NCBI RefSeq assembly: GCF_001995985.1
Contig: NZ_MUFC01000001.1
Coordinates: forward strand, 43,178-107,177
Source: Salinivibrio sharmensis
GTDB taxonomy: Bacteria > Pseudomonadota > Gammaproteobacteria > Enterobacterales > Vibrionaceae
Direction of reading: 5' to 3'
DNA: 64,000 nucleotides
The number at the start of each line of letters is the position of its first letter. Position 1 is the first letter of the stretch. The notes beneath the pieces were generated by a model. The model was not told the origin of the DNA. It did no database searches and worked only from the letters and a program-made list of their open reading frames with translations. Positions 1 through 8,973 of the stretch are shown here, in pieces. The translations under genes were made by a program, and so were the position numbers.

Positions 1-181
1 GTCCATGGCGGAGTCAGTCCAAGGATCGCTTGATAGAGTGCTGTATCTTTCATCTGATTCAGGGCTCAAGTGCAGAGTGTTTCCTCATTGTCCAATTAAT
101 CGGAAAACTTGAAAAGAAACACTTTCCACCACATCCGGTGAAGAGCCATTAATATACAGTGTTAGATGGAGGGAAAAGATC

Positions 182-628
182 ATGACCAAAAGTCCTTTTA
201 TGGCAAGCCTTCAGCATGAGATCAGGCGACGAGGCTATGCGATCAAAACTGAGAATAGTTACCTATACTGGGTGCGCCGATTTATCCTTTTCCATCATAA
301 GCAGCATCCTAGAGAGCTCAGTGATGAGGATGTAAAAACGTTTCTGTCTTATTTGGCGAATGCAAAGCAAGTTTCACCGAACACACAAAAGGTTGCACTC
401 AATGCGCTGGCCTTTCTATACAACCAGTTTTTAGACCAGCCGTTAGGTAAGATTGCATTTAGTCCGTCCAAAAAATCGCCGCGAATTCCAGTTGTGCTCA
501 GTAAAGAAGAAGTTGCCAGAATTTTTACCTACCTTGGCGCAAGAGATAAGCTGATTTGTGGGCTTATGTACGGCAGTGGCCTACGCATCAATGAGTGCTT
601 GAGGTTACGTATTAAGGATTTGCTTTAA
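182..628 (+). pseudogene. Truncated integron-type tyrosine recombinase (IntI-like)
   Basis: The 148-residue product looks like the N-terminal half of an integron integrase, as in Vibrio IntIA, which are about 320 residues. It has the SAM-like core-binding domain (about residues 5-85) and then the start of the catalytic domain with the motif GSGLRINECLRLR, whose Arg135 is the first catalytic arginine. The reading stops right after RIKD, so the remaining catalytic residues, including the nucleophilic tyrosine, and the integron-specific insert are missing; it should be inactive. A good ribosome site (GGAGG) precedes the ATG. The stop codon touches an imperfect hairpin at 628-659, which may mark the breakpoint. 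No cassette array is seen downstream. The IntI assignment, rather than another tyrosine recombinase, is by sequence resemblance. Confidence 0.75.
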
Positions 629-659
629 CGCCCACGCTACCGCCGTTGGTTAGCGGCGT
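628..659. repeat. Imperfect hairpin at the integrase breakpoint
   Basis: ACGCC (628-632) pairs with GGCGT (655-659), and inside it GCTACC (636-641) pairs with GGTTAGC (648-654) with one extrahelical T. The bulged stem recalls attC folding, but the conserved attC end boxes are not present, so it is listed only as an inverted repeat next to the truncation. Confidence 0.5.
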
Positions 660-790
660 CCAAAAAGCCATGTAAGAGGCAGAAATATTGAGGGTTAGCG
701 TACCAGAGTGCAGAATAGCTGTTTAGACAGAATCGCCTAAAATGTTGGTGAGGTCAGGGTTTGGGAGTTTGCGGGAGTATAAACGCAAAA

Positions 791-814
791 AAGCCGCTGA
801 CTAAGCAGCGGCTT
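791..814. terminator. Terminator downstream of tRNA-Ser
   Basis: AAGCCGCTG (791-799) and CAGCGGCTT (806-814) form a 9-bp stem with a 6-base loop. It is flanked by an A-run on the left and TTTT on the right, so it can stop transcription from both strands. It lies just past the 3' end of the minus-strand tRNA gene. Confidence 0.8.
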
Positions 815-823
815 TTCTATATG

Positions 824-914
824 TGGCGGAGAGATAGGGATTTGAACCCTAGAAGGGCTATTAACCCTTGCCGGTTTTCAAGACCGGTGCTTTCAACCAC
901 TCAGCCATCTCTCC
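824..914 (-). tRNA. tRNA-Ser (anticodon UGA)
   Basis: The minus strand reads as a class II tRNA of 91 bases. The acceptor arm begins GGAGAGATGG and ends with an encoded CCA. The anticodon loop CTTGAAA contains UGA, which reads UCA-family serine codons. A long variable arm follows, as expected for tRNA-Ser, and the T-arm contains GGTTCAAATCC. It stands alone in front of fabV. tRNA genes are common integration sites, and a broken integrase gene lies about 200 bases away, but no duplicated tRNA end was seen. Confidence 0.96.
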
Positions 915-1002
915 GGAACGCGGCGTATATTATTGGGTTGCGGTTGGTTTGTAAAGCAAAAAACCATGATTTGGGGCGCGTTTGGTCAGCTTTCAGCCAA
1001 TA

Positions 1003-1034
1003 AAAAAGAGGCCAGCATTTGGCTGACCTCTTTT
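1003..1034 (-). terminator. Terminator of fabV
   Basis: GAGG and CAGC (1008-1016) pair with GCTG and CCTC (1022-1030) with one internal mismatch. A runs on the plus strand before it give a U-tract for the minus-strand fabV transcript. Confidence 0.75.
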
Positions 1035-1053
1035 GGGTGTTTGCTGAGCAGTT

Positions 1054-2256
1054 TTAGATGTTTTCGACATCAAATTCCACTACCGGGCTCACGTCTGCGT
1101 CGTAGTCGACGCCTTCAACGCCAAAGCCAAATAGCTTCAAGAACTCGGCTTTGTATTCGTTGTAGTCGGTCAGCTCAGTGAGGTTCTCTGTGGTGATCTG
1201 TGGCCACAGGTCACGACAGTGCTGCTGAATATCCTCGCGCAGCTCTAGGTCGTCTAAACGCAGGCGACGCTCGCTATCTACCTCTGGCTCGCTGCCATCG
1301 GCTTGATACAGGCGCTGAGTAAACATGCGATAGATTTGCTCCATGCAGCCCTCATGGACGCCTTCTTCGCGCATTTTCTTGAACACCATGGCGATATAAA
1401 GCGGCATCACCGGGATCGCCGAGCTGGCTTGGGTGACCACGCTTTTCAGTACCGCCACGTTGGCGCTACCGCCTTTAGCGGCAAGTGTTTGGTTTAGCGC
1501 ATTGGCAGCACGGTCTAAGTCCATTTTCGCTTTTCCTAGCGCGCCTTCCCAATAGATTGGCCAGGTAAGCTCTGTACCAATGTAGCTGTAAGCAACAGTT
1601 TTGCAGCCTTCAGCAAGGACACCGGCGTCATTAAGGGCGTTGATCCAAAGCTCCCAGTCTTCGCCGCCCATTACGGTAACGGTGTCTTGAATTTCTTGCT
1701 CGGTAGCCGGTTCAACGCTGGCTTCGATGATTTCATCTTTATTGGTGTCTACCGCGGTTGAGGTGTACGTCTCACCGATAGGTTTGAGTGACGAGCGCAC
1801 CAGCTCACCGCTGTCAGGTAGCTTACGTACTGGCGAGGCTAGCGAGTACACCACCATGTCGATTTGACCCAAGTCTTGTTTGATCAAATCAATCGTTTTT
1901 TGCTTGGCCTCATGCGAGAAGGCATCACCATTGAGGCTTTTTGAATACAGGCCTTCTTGCTTGGCAAACTTGTCGAACGCGGCTGAGTTATGCCAGCCTG
2001 CGGTGCCAGGCTTTTTCTCGGTGCCTGGTTTTTCAAAGAACACGCCAATAGTTGCAGCGCCGCCACCAAAGGCTGCCGCAATGCGTGAGGACAAGCCATA
2101 GCCGCTGGAGGCACCCACAACCAGTACACGCTTAGGCGCATTGGCAATCGGGCCTTGCGCTTTGGTGTAGTCAATTTGCTCTTTTACGTTGGCTTCACAA
2201 CCAACGGGATGTGTCGTCGTACAGATAAATCCACGAATTTTAGGTTTGATGATCAT
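1054..2256 (-). CDS. fabV: Enoyl-ACP reductase FabV
   Basis: FabV is the NADH-dependent trans-2-enoyl-ACP reductase that performs the last step of each fatty-acid elongation cycle; the family is known for resistance to triclosan. The protein of 400 residues matches the family length. It has the cofactor-binding stretch [12 protein letters not shown] and the catalytic Tyr-x8-Lys motif, [10 protein letters not shown], at residues 235 and 244. An upstream in-frame TTG exists, but the ATG at 2256 has GAGGG nine bases upstream and puts the catalytic residues at the usual FabV numbering. It stands upstream of a fadE homologue and a PsrA-like regulator, as in Vibrio cholerae. A terminator follows. 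Confidence 0.95.
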   Translation of the reverse strand: MIIKPKIRGFICTTTHPVGCEANVKEQIDYTKAQGPIANAPKRVLVVGASSGYGLSSRIAAAFGGGAATIGVFFEKPGTEKKPGTAGWHNSAAFDKFAKQEGLYSKSLNGDAFSHEAKQKTIDLIKQDLGQIDMVVYSLASPVRKLPDSGELVRSSLKPIGETYTSTAVDTNKDEIIEASVEPATEQEIQDTVTVMGGEDWELWINALNDAGVLAEGCKTVAYSYIGTELTWPIYWEGALGKAKMDLDRAANALNQTLAAKGGSANVAVLKSVVTQASSAIPVMPLYIAMVFKKMREEGVHEGCMEQIYRMFTQRLYQADGSEPEVDSERRLRLDDLELREDIQQHCRDLWPQITTENLTELTDYNEYKAEFLKLFGFGVEGVDYDADVSPVVEFDVENI

Positions 2257-2418
2257 ATTCAACGTCCCTCACAAAATTGAGGCTAGGATAAATACTAACG
2301 CCTGCCTATGCATCCCCTTTTACGGAAAAAGGGCAAAAATACCCAGTGGTTGGAGGTGTTGCAGGCAAGAATAGTGGGCAAGATCTCAGCATTGTGGCCC
2401 CAAGTGTCAGCGCCAATA

Positions 2419-2449
2419 AAAAAGCGCCTGCGAGGTGCAGACGCTTTTT
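2419..2449 (-). terminator. Terminator of fadE
   Basis: AAAAAGCGCCTGC (2419-2431) pairs with GCAGACGCTTTTT (2437-2449) with one mismatch. It lies just downstream of the minus-strand fadE stop codon and ends in a U-tract on that strand. Confidence 0.8.
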
Positions 2450-2467
2450 CGCGCAAGTTAGCGACCT

Positions 2468-4768
2468 TTAAGCCGCTTTACTTGGATTGGGCTTGGCAAT
2501 AGCACCGCCTTCTAGCTGGCTAGAGGTAAACCATTCGGCTTTAAAGTCATCCACTTGCACCGCATAAGCACGCAGTGCATCAGCCTCTAACAGTTTGTCA
2601 CGCGCATCGGCAGTAATAAGATTTTGCTCAACTGCTTGTTGCGAGCGATCCGCCAAGCTGGCTTTGCCGTCAATCTGCTTGGCTTTCACCGCCTTGACCA
2701 GGGCTTTTTCGGTGTCACGACACGCCCACATTGCAGTAAACGCGCGCTCCATCACCGCCACCGGATCGTCGGCTTTGTCGCCTACGTAGCATAAGTGCGT
2801 CCAACGGTCGCGCTCTGCGCTCGGTGTCATTAACTGCTCGGCAATCTGATTAAGCAGCTTGTCAGAGGGCATTTTGTAGCGCATGCCAAGTGGGAACAAA
2901 AGCACCCGTAGGCTGCGGCCCACGCCTTTGGCAGGGAAGTTGTTAAAGGCGCCATCAAACGCTTTGGCACACTGGGCTAGGCAATATTGCAGCGCATAGT
3001 GCACCATCGGCAGATCTTGGCTCGGACGGCCTTCATCTTCGTAGCGCTTCAACGTCGCCGACGCCATGTAAAGGTGGCTCAAAACATCCCCCAGACGCGC
3101 CGATAGCATTTCTCGGCGTTTCAGCTCACCGCCAAGAGACAACATCGCCACATCGGTAGTCACCGCCAGTGCGCGACTCATGCGGGTAAGGTGACGATAG
3201 TATTTGGCCGTCTCGCCACTAACCGGCGCACGGTTGGTCAGCGATCCGGTCAGCGCATTAACCAGCCCCATCACGCTGTTTTTGGTGGCATGGCCAATAT
3301 GTTTGAACAGCAATTTATCAAAGGCTTGGGCACCGGCCTCTTGGTCTGGGTTCGCCGCCGCTTCCATCTCTTTAAGCACGTAAGGATGGCAACGGGTCGC
3401 CCCCTGACCAAAGATCATTAGGTTGCGGGTAAGAATGTTCGCGCCTTCGACCGTGATGGCCACCGGAATGCCAAAGTAATGATGGCCGATGTAGTTTAGG
3501 GGCCCCAACTGAATCGCACGACCCGCGTGTACATCCATCGAATCATTCAAGATGGTGCGCGCAATTTCGGTCATGTGGTATTTGGAAATCGCGGTGATGA
3601 TCGCCGGTTTTTCTCCCTGATCCAGCGCGGTGGTGGTCAGGGTGCGGGTCGATTCAATTAAGTAGTTCAACCCACCCATGCGGCCCAGCGCTTCTGCTAC
3701 CCCTTCAAAGCGGCCAATGTGCATACCAAACTGTTTACGCACATAACTGTAAGCGCCTGTGGTACGGGTGGCGAGATGCCCTACTGCCGTCCCCAGTGCC
3801 GGTAACGAGATCCCGCGCCCCGCTGATAGACACTCCACCAGCATGCGCCAACCGCGGCCAACGTAGTCTTTACCGCCGATGACCCAATCAATCGGGATAA
3901 AGACATCCTCACCCTTGGTGGTGCCGTTCATAAATGCCATGTTGAGCGGGTTGTGGCGATCGCCAATTTCAACGCCAGGGTGTTCAGCCGGGACCAAGGC
4001 ACAGGTGATGCCAAGCTCTTTTTTGTCCCCCAGCAGGCCGTCTGGATCGCCCAGTTTAAACGCCAAGCCCACCACGGTCGCCACGGGTGCCAGTGTAATA
4101 TAACGTTTGTTCCAGCTTAGGCGGATCCCCAGCACTTGTTCACCATTGTGCTCACCCATGCACACCACGCCGCGGTCTGGAATACTACCAGCATCGGAGC
4201 CTGCTTCTGGGCCGGTTAAGCCAAAGCACGGCACTTCACGACCATCGGCCAAGCGTGGCAGCCAGTAGTCGCGCTGGTCTTGCGTACCATAATGGGTCAG
4301 CAGTTCACCCGGCCCTAATGAGTTCGGCACCATCACCGTCACCGCGGCACTTAAGCTACGGGTGGCAATGCGCGATACGATGGTAGAGTTGGCCAGCGCC
4401 GAAAACGCGAGGCCACCGTATTCTTTGGGAATGATCAGCGAGAAGAAGCGCTCTTTTTTCAGATAATCCCAGACTTCTTCCGGCAGATCTTTTTGCTCTT
4501 GGACAATTTTAAAGTCATCCAACATCGCCAGGAGGGTGTCTAGCTGGTTGTCGATAAACGATTGCTCTTCTGCTGTGAGTGTTGGCTTACCATACTGGTG
4601 CAACGTCTTCCAGTTTGGCGATCCGGAAAACAGTTCACCGTCCCACCACACACTACCGGCTTCCATCGCTTCACGCTCAGTGGCGGATAACGGTGGCAGC
4701 ACTTTTTTGAAGAAAGTAAACGCTTTATCACTCACCAGTGAACGACGTAATGAAGTTTGAGAGCTCAT
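2468..4768 (-). CDS. fadE: Acyl-CoA dehydrogenase FadE family
   Basis: This FAD enzyme catalyses the first step of fatty-acid beta-oxidation, acyl-CoA to trans-2-enoyl-CoA. The 766-residue product is much longer than classical 380-residue acyl-CoA dehydrogenases and matches the FadE type. It shows the flavin and substrate segment FGLTGPEAGSDAGS and a long C-terminal extension. It lacks the N-terminal membrane segments of E. coli FadE, so it is probably one of two FadE paralogues, as in vibrios. The start has AAGGACC upstream. The regulator gene just upstream encodes a PsrA-like protein, and PsrA is known in pseudomonads and vibrios to control fatty-acid degradation genes. No clear PsrA palindrome was seen directly before fadE. 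Confidence 0.92.
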   Translation of the reverse strand: MSSQTSLRRSLVSDKAFTFFKKVLPPLSATEREAMEAGSVWWDGELFSGSPNWKTLHQYGKPTLTAEEQSFIDNQLDTLLAMLDDFKIVQEQKDLPEEVWDYLKKERFFSLIIPKEYGGLAFSALANSTIVSRIATRSLSAAVTVMVPNSLGPGELLTHYGTQDQRDYWLPRLADGREVPCFGLTGPEAGSDAGSIPDRGVVCMGEHNGEQVLGIRLSWNKRYITLAPVATVVGLAFKLGDPDGLLGDKKELGITCALVPAEHPGVEIGDRHNPLNMAFMNGTTKGEDVFIPIDWVIGGKDYVGRGWRMLVECLSAGRGISLPALGTAVGHLATRTTGAYSYVRKQFGMHIGRFEGVAEALGRMGGLNYLIESTRTLTTTALDQGEKPAIITAISKYHMTEIARTILNDSMDVHAGRAIQLGPLNYIGHHYFGIPVAITVEGANILTRNLMIFGQGATRCHPYVLKEMEAAANPDQEAGAQAFDKLLFKHIGHATKNSVMGLVNALTGSLTNRAPVSGETAKYYRHLTRMSRALAVTTDVAMLSLGGELKRREMLSARLGDVLSHLYMASATLKRYEDEGRPSQDLPMVHYALQYCLAQCAKAFDGAFNNFPAKGVGRSLRVLLFPLGMRYKMPSDKLLNQIAEQLMTPSAERDRWTHLCYVGDKADDPVAVMERAFTAMWACRDTEKALVKAVKAKQIDGKASLADRSQQAVEQNLITADARDKLLEADALRAYAVQVDDFKAEWFTSSQLEGGAIAKPNPSKAA

Positions 4769-4934
4769 GATTCAGGTCCTTTTGTTGATCATGGTTGCAC
4801 TCTTTTTACTGTTATTGTGCGACCAGAACGGGTTTTTACATTGCACTTCACGCACCGTGATACACCTGTCGCTGCGCTGAGTGGTTCAAATAAGCGGGAC
4901 GCACCGCATCCTCGCTTGATGTGTTTTGATTGCC

Positions 4935-5621
4935 CTACTCCGCTTGTGACTCCGTCGCGAAGGCGAGCACTTGCCCCTGCTGTGCCATTGCCGCCGGTTT
5001 GGCGTTCATCCCTGATGCTAGATACGGAATTAAGCGGTCAACGATCGCTTCGGTATCAAGGGTGCGACCAAAATCGTTTTCGGCAATATCACGCAACGCT
5101 TCGCTAGACGCCATGGTGAAAATCGCCGCCCCAAGGGTGAAGTGTAAATGCCAAAACACCGCCTCTGACGTCAGTGCGGGGTTGGCTTTGCGTACCGCTT
5201 GGTTAAACAGCGACAGCACGTGCTCGTAACGGGTGGTGATAAACCAACGTAAATGGCCTTGTACATCGGTATAACCGCGGCCAATCAGCTGCATAAAGGT
5301 GGCTGCGCCATGTGGCCGATACGCGTCAAGCGCAAGCACTGGCTGTTTTGCGCATGAGAATACTTGCTCCATCGTGCAATCTGGTCGCACTAAGAGTGCT
5401 TGTAGCTGCTCACCGAGCGCTGGCATAAACGCTTCGAGGTAGCGTCCGAGCACTGCCCGCACCAGTGACTTTTTGTCGCCAAAGTGATAGTTCACTGAGG
5501 CAAGGTTGACGCCAGCCTTGCTGGTAATCGTGCGTAATGACGTTTCTTTAAACCCGTGCTCGGCGAAGAGCTGCTCCGCGGCATCCAGAATTTTTGCTTT
5601 GGTGTCGCCTCGTCCTGCCAT
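4935..5621 (-). CDS. psrA: TetR-family fatty-acid regulator, PsrA-like
   Basis: A 228-residue TetR-type repressor. Residues about 8-55 form the helix-turn-helix domain (AEQLFAEHGFKETSLRTIT), ending in the signature VNYHFGDKKSL. The C-terminal ligand domain resembles that of PsrA, a sensor of long-chain fatty acyl signals. The ATG is preceded by AGGTGA. Its position directly upstream of an acyl-CoA dehydrogenase is the same as in V. cholerae. A perfect 6+6 palindrome (TTAAAC-GCTT-GTTTAA) sits 17 bases before the start codon and suggests autorepression. The PsrA name is by resemblance and context; another TetR fatty-acid regulator is possible. Confidence 0.82.
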   Translation of the reverse strand: MAGRGDTKAKILDAAEQLFAEHGFKETSLRTITSKAGVNLASVNYHFGDKKSLVRAVLGRYLEAFMPALGEQLQALLVRPDCTMEQVFSCAKQPVLALDAYRPHGAATFMQLIGRGYTDVQGHLRWFITTRYEHVLSLFNQAVRKANPALTSEAVFWHLHFTLGAAIFTMASSEALRDIAENDFGRTLDTEAIVDRLIPYLASGMNAKPAAMAQQGQVLAFATESQAE

Positions 5622-5637
5622 TGTTCATTCACCTGTA

Positions 5638-5653
5638 TTAAACGCTTGTTTAA
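5638..5653. promoter_or_regulatory. Palindromic operator before psrA (PsrA-box-like)
   Basis: TTAAAC-GCTT-GTTTAA is a perfect dyad. It fits the known PsrA box pattern, an AAAC half and a GTTT half with a short spacer, and lies 17 bases upstream of the psrA start. Autoregulation is inferred. Confidence 0.6.
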
Positions 5654-5912
5654 CTTTATACCCAGACATGAATTTTAACAAGCCTGAAACACACACGCAT
5701 CGCATGAGTAACATCACATTATTGAGTGATTTCACCGAGACAGACATCGGGTGGCGTTACACCAGCGTTTGCAGAGTGACCGTATATTGTTTGGTAAATA
5801 ATGATGGCGCTTTGCGCGCTTGGCTGACTATGTAACGCGTTGAATAAAAATGGTTAAACAACCCGTTCAAGCACTGCTCAAGCCATGGCTACGTTTTTTT
5901 TGAACAAAAGTG

Positions 5913-5941
5913 GGAACCCATTCGCATTTCTGGTAGTCACA
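5913..5941 (+). promoter_or_regulatory. Sigma-E-type promoter of left sRNA
   Basis: A -35 element GGAACCC (5913-5919) and a -10 element GTCACA (5936-5941), 16 bases apart, fit the RpoE pattern GGAACTT / TCAAA-like. The predicted start, six bases past the -10, is the G of GCCACTGC at 5948, exactly where a RybB-type RNA would begin. Confidence 0.6.
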
Positions 5942-5947
5942 CCTTGT

Positions 5948-6012
5948 GCCACTGCTTTTTCTAGAAGACTTTTCTTCTATGCCCACTCGCCGTTTGCTTG
6001 TGGGCTTTTTTA
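5948..6012 (+). ncRNA. Candidate sigma-E-dependent sRNA, RybB/MicV-like
   Basis: The predicted 65-nt RNA starts GCCACTGCTTTTTCTA. Its first 12 bases equal the 5' seed of enterobacterial RybB (GCCACUGCUUUU), which pairs with outer-membrane protein mRNAs. Next comes a hairpin, TAGAAG (5962-5967) with CTTCTA (5974-5979). It ends with an intrinsic terminator, GCCCAC (5981-5986) with GTGGGC (6000-6005), followed by seven T. A sigma-E-like promoter lies at the right distance. V. cholerae has sigma-E sRNAs that share this seed domain (MicV, VrrA), and VrrA lies next to the TetR gene VC1741 there. The identity as a MicV/RybB homologue is inferred from the seed, promoter and terminator. Confidence 0.7.
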
Positions 6013-6119
6013 TGCACTTGCTCCCAAGTTTTGACTTTTCTTGCCACCATAACGCCAATTTAATCGGCCTCGCTGTACAGTGTGCACGCATTTAGTGACA
6101 ACGGGCTTGATTACGCGAT

Positions 6120-8834
6120 ATGGAATCCTTACTCCTCTTGGTGTTTGTCGCCAGTTTGGTGATGCTCATTGGTGGCATTTGTGGCCTCTCGGCCCTATTC
6201 AAAGTTAACGCACTCAATCGAGAGCTCTCGGAGGTGCGCCATACCCTCTCCCAGTTGCAATCGAAAGCGGACGCTGACGCGATGCCGACGTCCACTCATG
6301 CCAACCACACGGCTGAGGCTGATACGGAGCCGGCTGAGTCTGGCCGCGATACAGACGCTGCTATGGTATCGCGTGATAGCCACCCATTAACGCAGGAAGC
6401 GCTCACCTCATCGACCCGGCATGCGCCATCTAACACAGAGCCCAGTGATGCAGAGCCGGTCGCCACCAACGCAGCCCATACCGCCTCTGACGCGCAACCA
6501 TCAGGCGATAACCGTCATCGTCTCGCTTGGCTTGAGCGCGCGAAACAACAGTGGCTGGTTTGGAGTGGCGCCGGTATTTTTACCCTCGGCGGACTTTTCT
6601 TAGTTTCCTATCTGATCAGCGAAGGTTATTTTCCTCCTCTGGCCCGCCTTGGCTTGGGAGCGCTGTTTGGCGTCGGCTTAATTGTTGGCAGTGAATGGCT
6701 GCACGATAAGTTGCGCCGCTATACGCAAATTGATTGGCCGAGCTATGTACCCGCGGCCATTGCGAGTGCGGGCTTTATCAGCTTGTTTGGCCTGACCTTG
6801 ATGGCAGCGACGCCCTATCAGTTTATTTCCGAGCCTGTCGCGGTTGTGATGCTGGCGCTGATCTCGCTCGCTGCGACCTTCTACGGGCTTAGGTTTGGCC
6901 CGCTGCTGACCGTGGTCGGGCTCATCGGTGCCTATGGCGCGCCATTGTTCTCTACCAGTGCCACCCCCAGCTACGGGTTGCTCGCCAGTTATTTCTTACT
7001 GGTCGCTGCCGCCATCACCTATGTGGCGCAACGTGTCGAGCGCCGATGGCTATGGTATAGCTTGTGGGGGATGCATCTTGCTTGGCTATTTGCTTTTGCC
7101 CATTTTTCGGTGCCATTGCTTATCGTCACCGGGTTTGCTGTCGGCTCGGTCTACGTGCTGATTGCCGTACCCAGATTGGGTTGGTTGCTTAAACCAACAT
7201 CTGACGCGCCACTGTCTTGGCGCACTCTTGTCGATATTCGAACTTGGCACCATCACGCACTCGACACCTGGCTGATGCTGGCGATTATGTTTATTGCCTC
7301 CACCGCAGCGTTTTCTTTACCGCTCACGGTCGGGATACCATTGATCGCCGCGTTGGTGGCTTGGCTTTATCTCGCGCCGCTTTTCTCCGCTCGCTGGGAT
7401 GCATGGCCGGTGCTGGGCTTAGCTTGGGTCGCTCTCTGGTTATGGTTCGGTGACCTTGCCCGCGACCCGCTTGCCCAACAGGTTGGCTTGGGGATGGGTG
7501 TCATTACCCTGCTCTATGGCTTAGCCCTAGGTAAACGGCCACCGCAACGTCTCCATTTTATCTGGCTAGCGTGCCTGGCCACGCCCTTTATGGTGAGCCT
7601 CAACGCAATGGTCACAGGCGCGTTTTGGGGGGGAACGCTTGCGTACGCGTCTAGCGCACCGTTATGGGCAGCTTGCCTCGCCGGTGGTGGCGCGGTGTTA
7701 GCGGCCTATACGCGTCATTTTAAAGGTAACGATCAGGCCCATATTCTGGCACGATTAAGCCTGTGGTGTGGCGTCAATGCCCACCTGGCGCTCGCGTTAA
7801 CGTTGCTGCTGAGCGATTACGCCCTGACCTTGGCCTTGACCGCGCAAGCCGTGGTGATGCTTTGGCTTACCCATCAATACCGGATAGCGCTCGCCAATTG
7901 GGTGATCCAAGCACTGATCAGCGTGGTGCTCGCACGCGCGACCTTGTTATTGCTCGCCACCCATCATATGGCATCACTGCCAGACACATTATGGCTTTAT
8001 CCGTCGCTTGGAATGTTGATTTATGCTGGTCAGCGCTGGGTACAAAACCACACACTGCCCGCTTGGCTCACTGGCGCGCAACTGCAACTCGCTGCGCTGT
8101 GGCTAACCAGTGCATCACTGTGGCTCTGTGATCTTCAAGGACTGACCAGCGTGATGCACTCAGTTTCGGGCGCAGTGGTCATGAGCATGAACTGGTTATT
8201 ATTGGCGTGTGTGTATCTTTATCGTGCTCGCGCCGCGCAGACGTTCGCGTTTTTGTACCGTATCGGTGGGATCGCCCTCTTAACCTTAAGTGCACTCATC
8301 CAGTTTGTTCTCTTTTTCGAGCATAATCCTTACATTGAGACGGTCTCGATTGGAGACTCGCCGCTTACCAGTTTGCTCTGGCCTTGGTGGGGTGTTCCCT
8401 TACTGGCTTGCGTATGGTTGGCGAAATGGGGGTATCCATCGCTCCCCGTGCCAAAGGCCCGAGTGCAAACAGCGGCCAGCACCTGTGCCGCGGTGTTTGG
8501 TTTTTTGCTGGTTAACGGTTTGATCCGTCAGGCTTGGCAAGGCGATACCATTGCCCTGTCACAACTAACCTCACATGCAGAGCTGTATACCTACTCATTG
8601 GTATGGTTGGCAATAGGGAGTTTGAGCTTGCTGGGGGGCTACTGGCAGCAATCGGTACGCATGCAGCAGGGCGCAATGGCGGTGTTGGCGCTAGTAATCC
8701 TGAAAGTGTTCCTGGTTGATATGGCAAGCTTAGAGGGACTGATGCGAGCATTGTCCTTTATTGGCCTTGGGCTTTGCTTGGTGGCGTTGGGAGGATTGTT
8801 CCAATGGCTCAAGCAACGGCAATGGGCCGCCTAG
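6120..8834 (+). CDS. DUF2339 multi-spanning membrane protein
   Basis: A 904-residue inner-membrane protein of the DUF2339 family, whose function is not known. Residues 4-26 form one membrane segment. Then comes a hydrophilic, Ala/Thr/Asp-rich, low-complexity stretch (about 48-135). From about 145 to the end there are more than twenty hydrophobic segments without a catalytic motif that I can recognise. The start ATG has only a weak ribosome site. The gene lies between two candidate sigma-E-dependent sRNAs on the same strand, so an envelope role is conceivable, but this is inference from position. A hairpin follows the stop codon. Confidence 0.85.
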   Translation: MESLLLLVFVASLVMLIGGICGLSALFKVNALNRELSEVRHTLSQLQSKADADAMPTSTHANHTAEADTEPAESGRDTDAAMVSRDSHPLTQEALTSSTRHAPSNTEPSDAEPVATNAAHTASDAQPSGDNRHRLAWLERAKQQWLVWSGAGIFTLGGLFLVSYLISEGYFPPLARLGLGALFGVGLIVGSEWLHDKLRRYTQIDWPSYVPAAIASAGFISLFGLTLMAATPYQFISEPVAVVMLALISLAATFYGLRFGPLLTVVGLIGAYGAPLFSTSATPSYGLLASYFLLVAAAITYVAQRVERRWLWYSLWGMHLAWLFAFAHFSVPLLIVTGFAVGSVYVLIAVPRLGWLLKPTSDAPLSWRTLVDIRTWHHHALDTWLMLAIMFIASTAAFSLPLTVGIPLIAALVAWLYLAPLFSARWDAWPVLGLAWVALWLWFGDLARDPLAQQVGLGMGVITLLYGLALGKRPPQRLHFIWLACLATPFMVSLNAMVTGAFWGGTLAYASSAPLWAACLAGGGAVLAAYTRHFKGNDQAHILARLSLWCGVNAHLALALTLLLSDYALTLALTAQAVVMLWLTHQYRIALANWVIQALISVVLARATLLLLATHHMASLPDTLWLYPSLGMLIYAGQRWVQNHTLPAWLTGAQLQLAALWLTSASLWLCDLQGLTSVMHSVSGAVVMSMNWLLLACVYLYRARAAQTFAFLYRIGGIALLTLSALIQFVLFFEHNPYIETVSIGDSPLTSLLWPWWGVPLLACVWLAKWGYPSLPVPKARVQTAASTCAAVFGFLLVNGLIRQAWQGDTIALSQLTSHAELYTYSLVWLAIGSLSLLGGYWQQSVRMQQGAMAVLALVILKVFLVDMASLEGLMRALSFIGLGLCLVALGGLFQWLKQRQWAA

Positions 8835-8885
8835 CCCGACGTCGGTGACACGCTAGGCCACCAACCTGTGTTGCAATAGAGTAAG

Positions 8886-8908
8886 ATGGCGGCATAAATT
8901 GCCGCCAT
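8886..8908 (+). terminator. Hairpin terminator after DUF2339 gene
   Basis: ATGGCGGCA (8886-8894) and TGCCGCCAT (8900-8908) form a perfect 9-bp stem with a 5-base loop. Only a short T-run follows, so termination may be partial. It separates the membrane-protein gene from the downstream sRNA promoter. Confidence 0.65.
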
Positions 8909-8973
8909 TTATGAGACAAACATCACACCTGTGTCGCCTATTGAATAAAAATCGCGACTTTTTTTAATTTGTA

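Noticed and set aside
1-181. Short open frame at the left edge (about positions 2-112) and a possible attI site
   Set aside because: The frame codes for about 36 residues with no recognisable features and may be only the tail of something outside. No attI core was found in the needed orientation.
626-720. Possible attC sites (GTTAGCG at 649 and 694) after the integrase remnant
   Set aside because: The terminal boxes do not fit RYYYAAC and GTTRRRY as an opposed pair, and no cassette gene lies between them.
761-1003. Open frame across the tRNA-Ser gene
   Set aside because: It runs antisense through the tRNA and its terminator and has no support as a protein.
4769-4934. PsrA or FadR operator before fadE
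   Set aside because: Only partial half-sites (GTTCAAAT, ACCAGAACGG) are visible, without a dyad.
5867-6091. Minus-strand open frame over the left sRNA
   Set aside because: It lies across the sRNA and its terminator and has no ribosome site or recognisable protein features.
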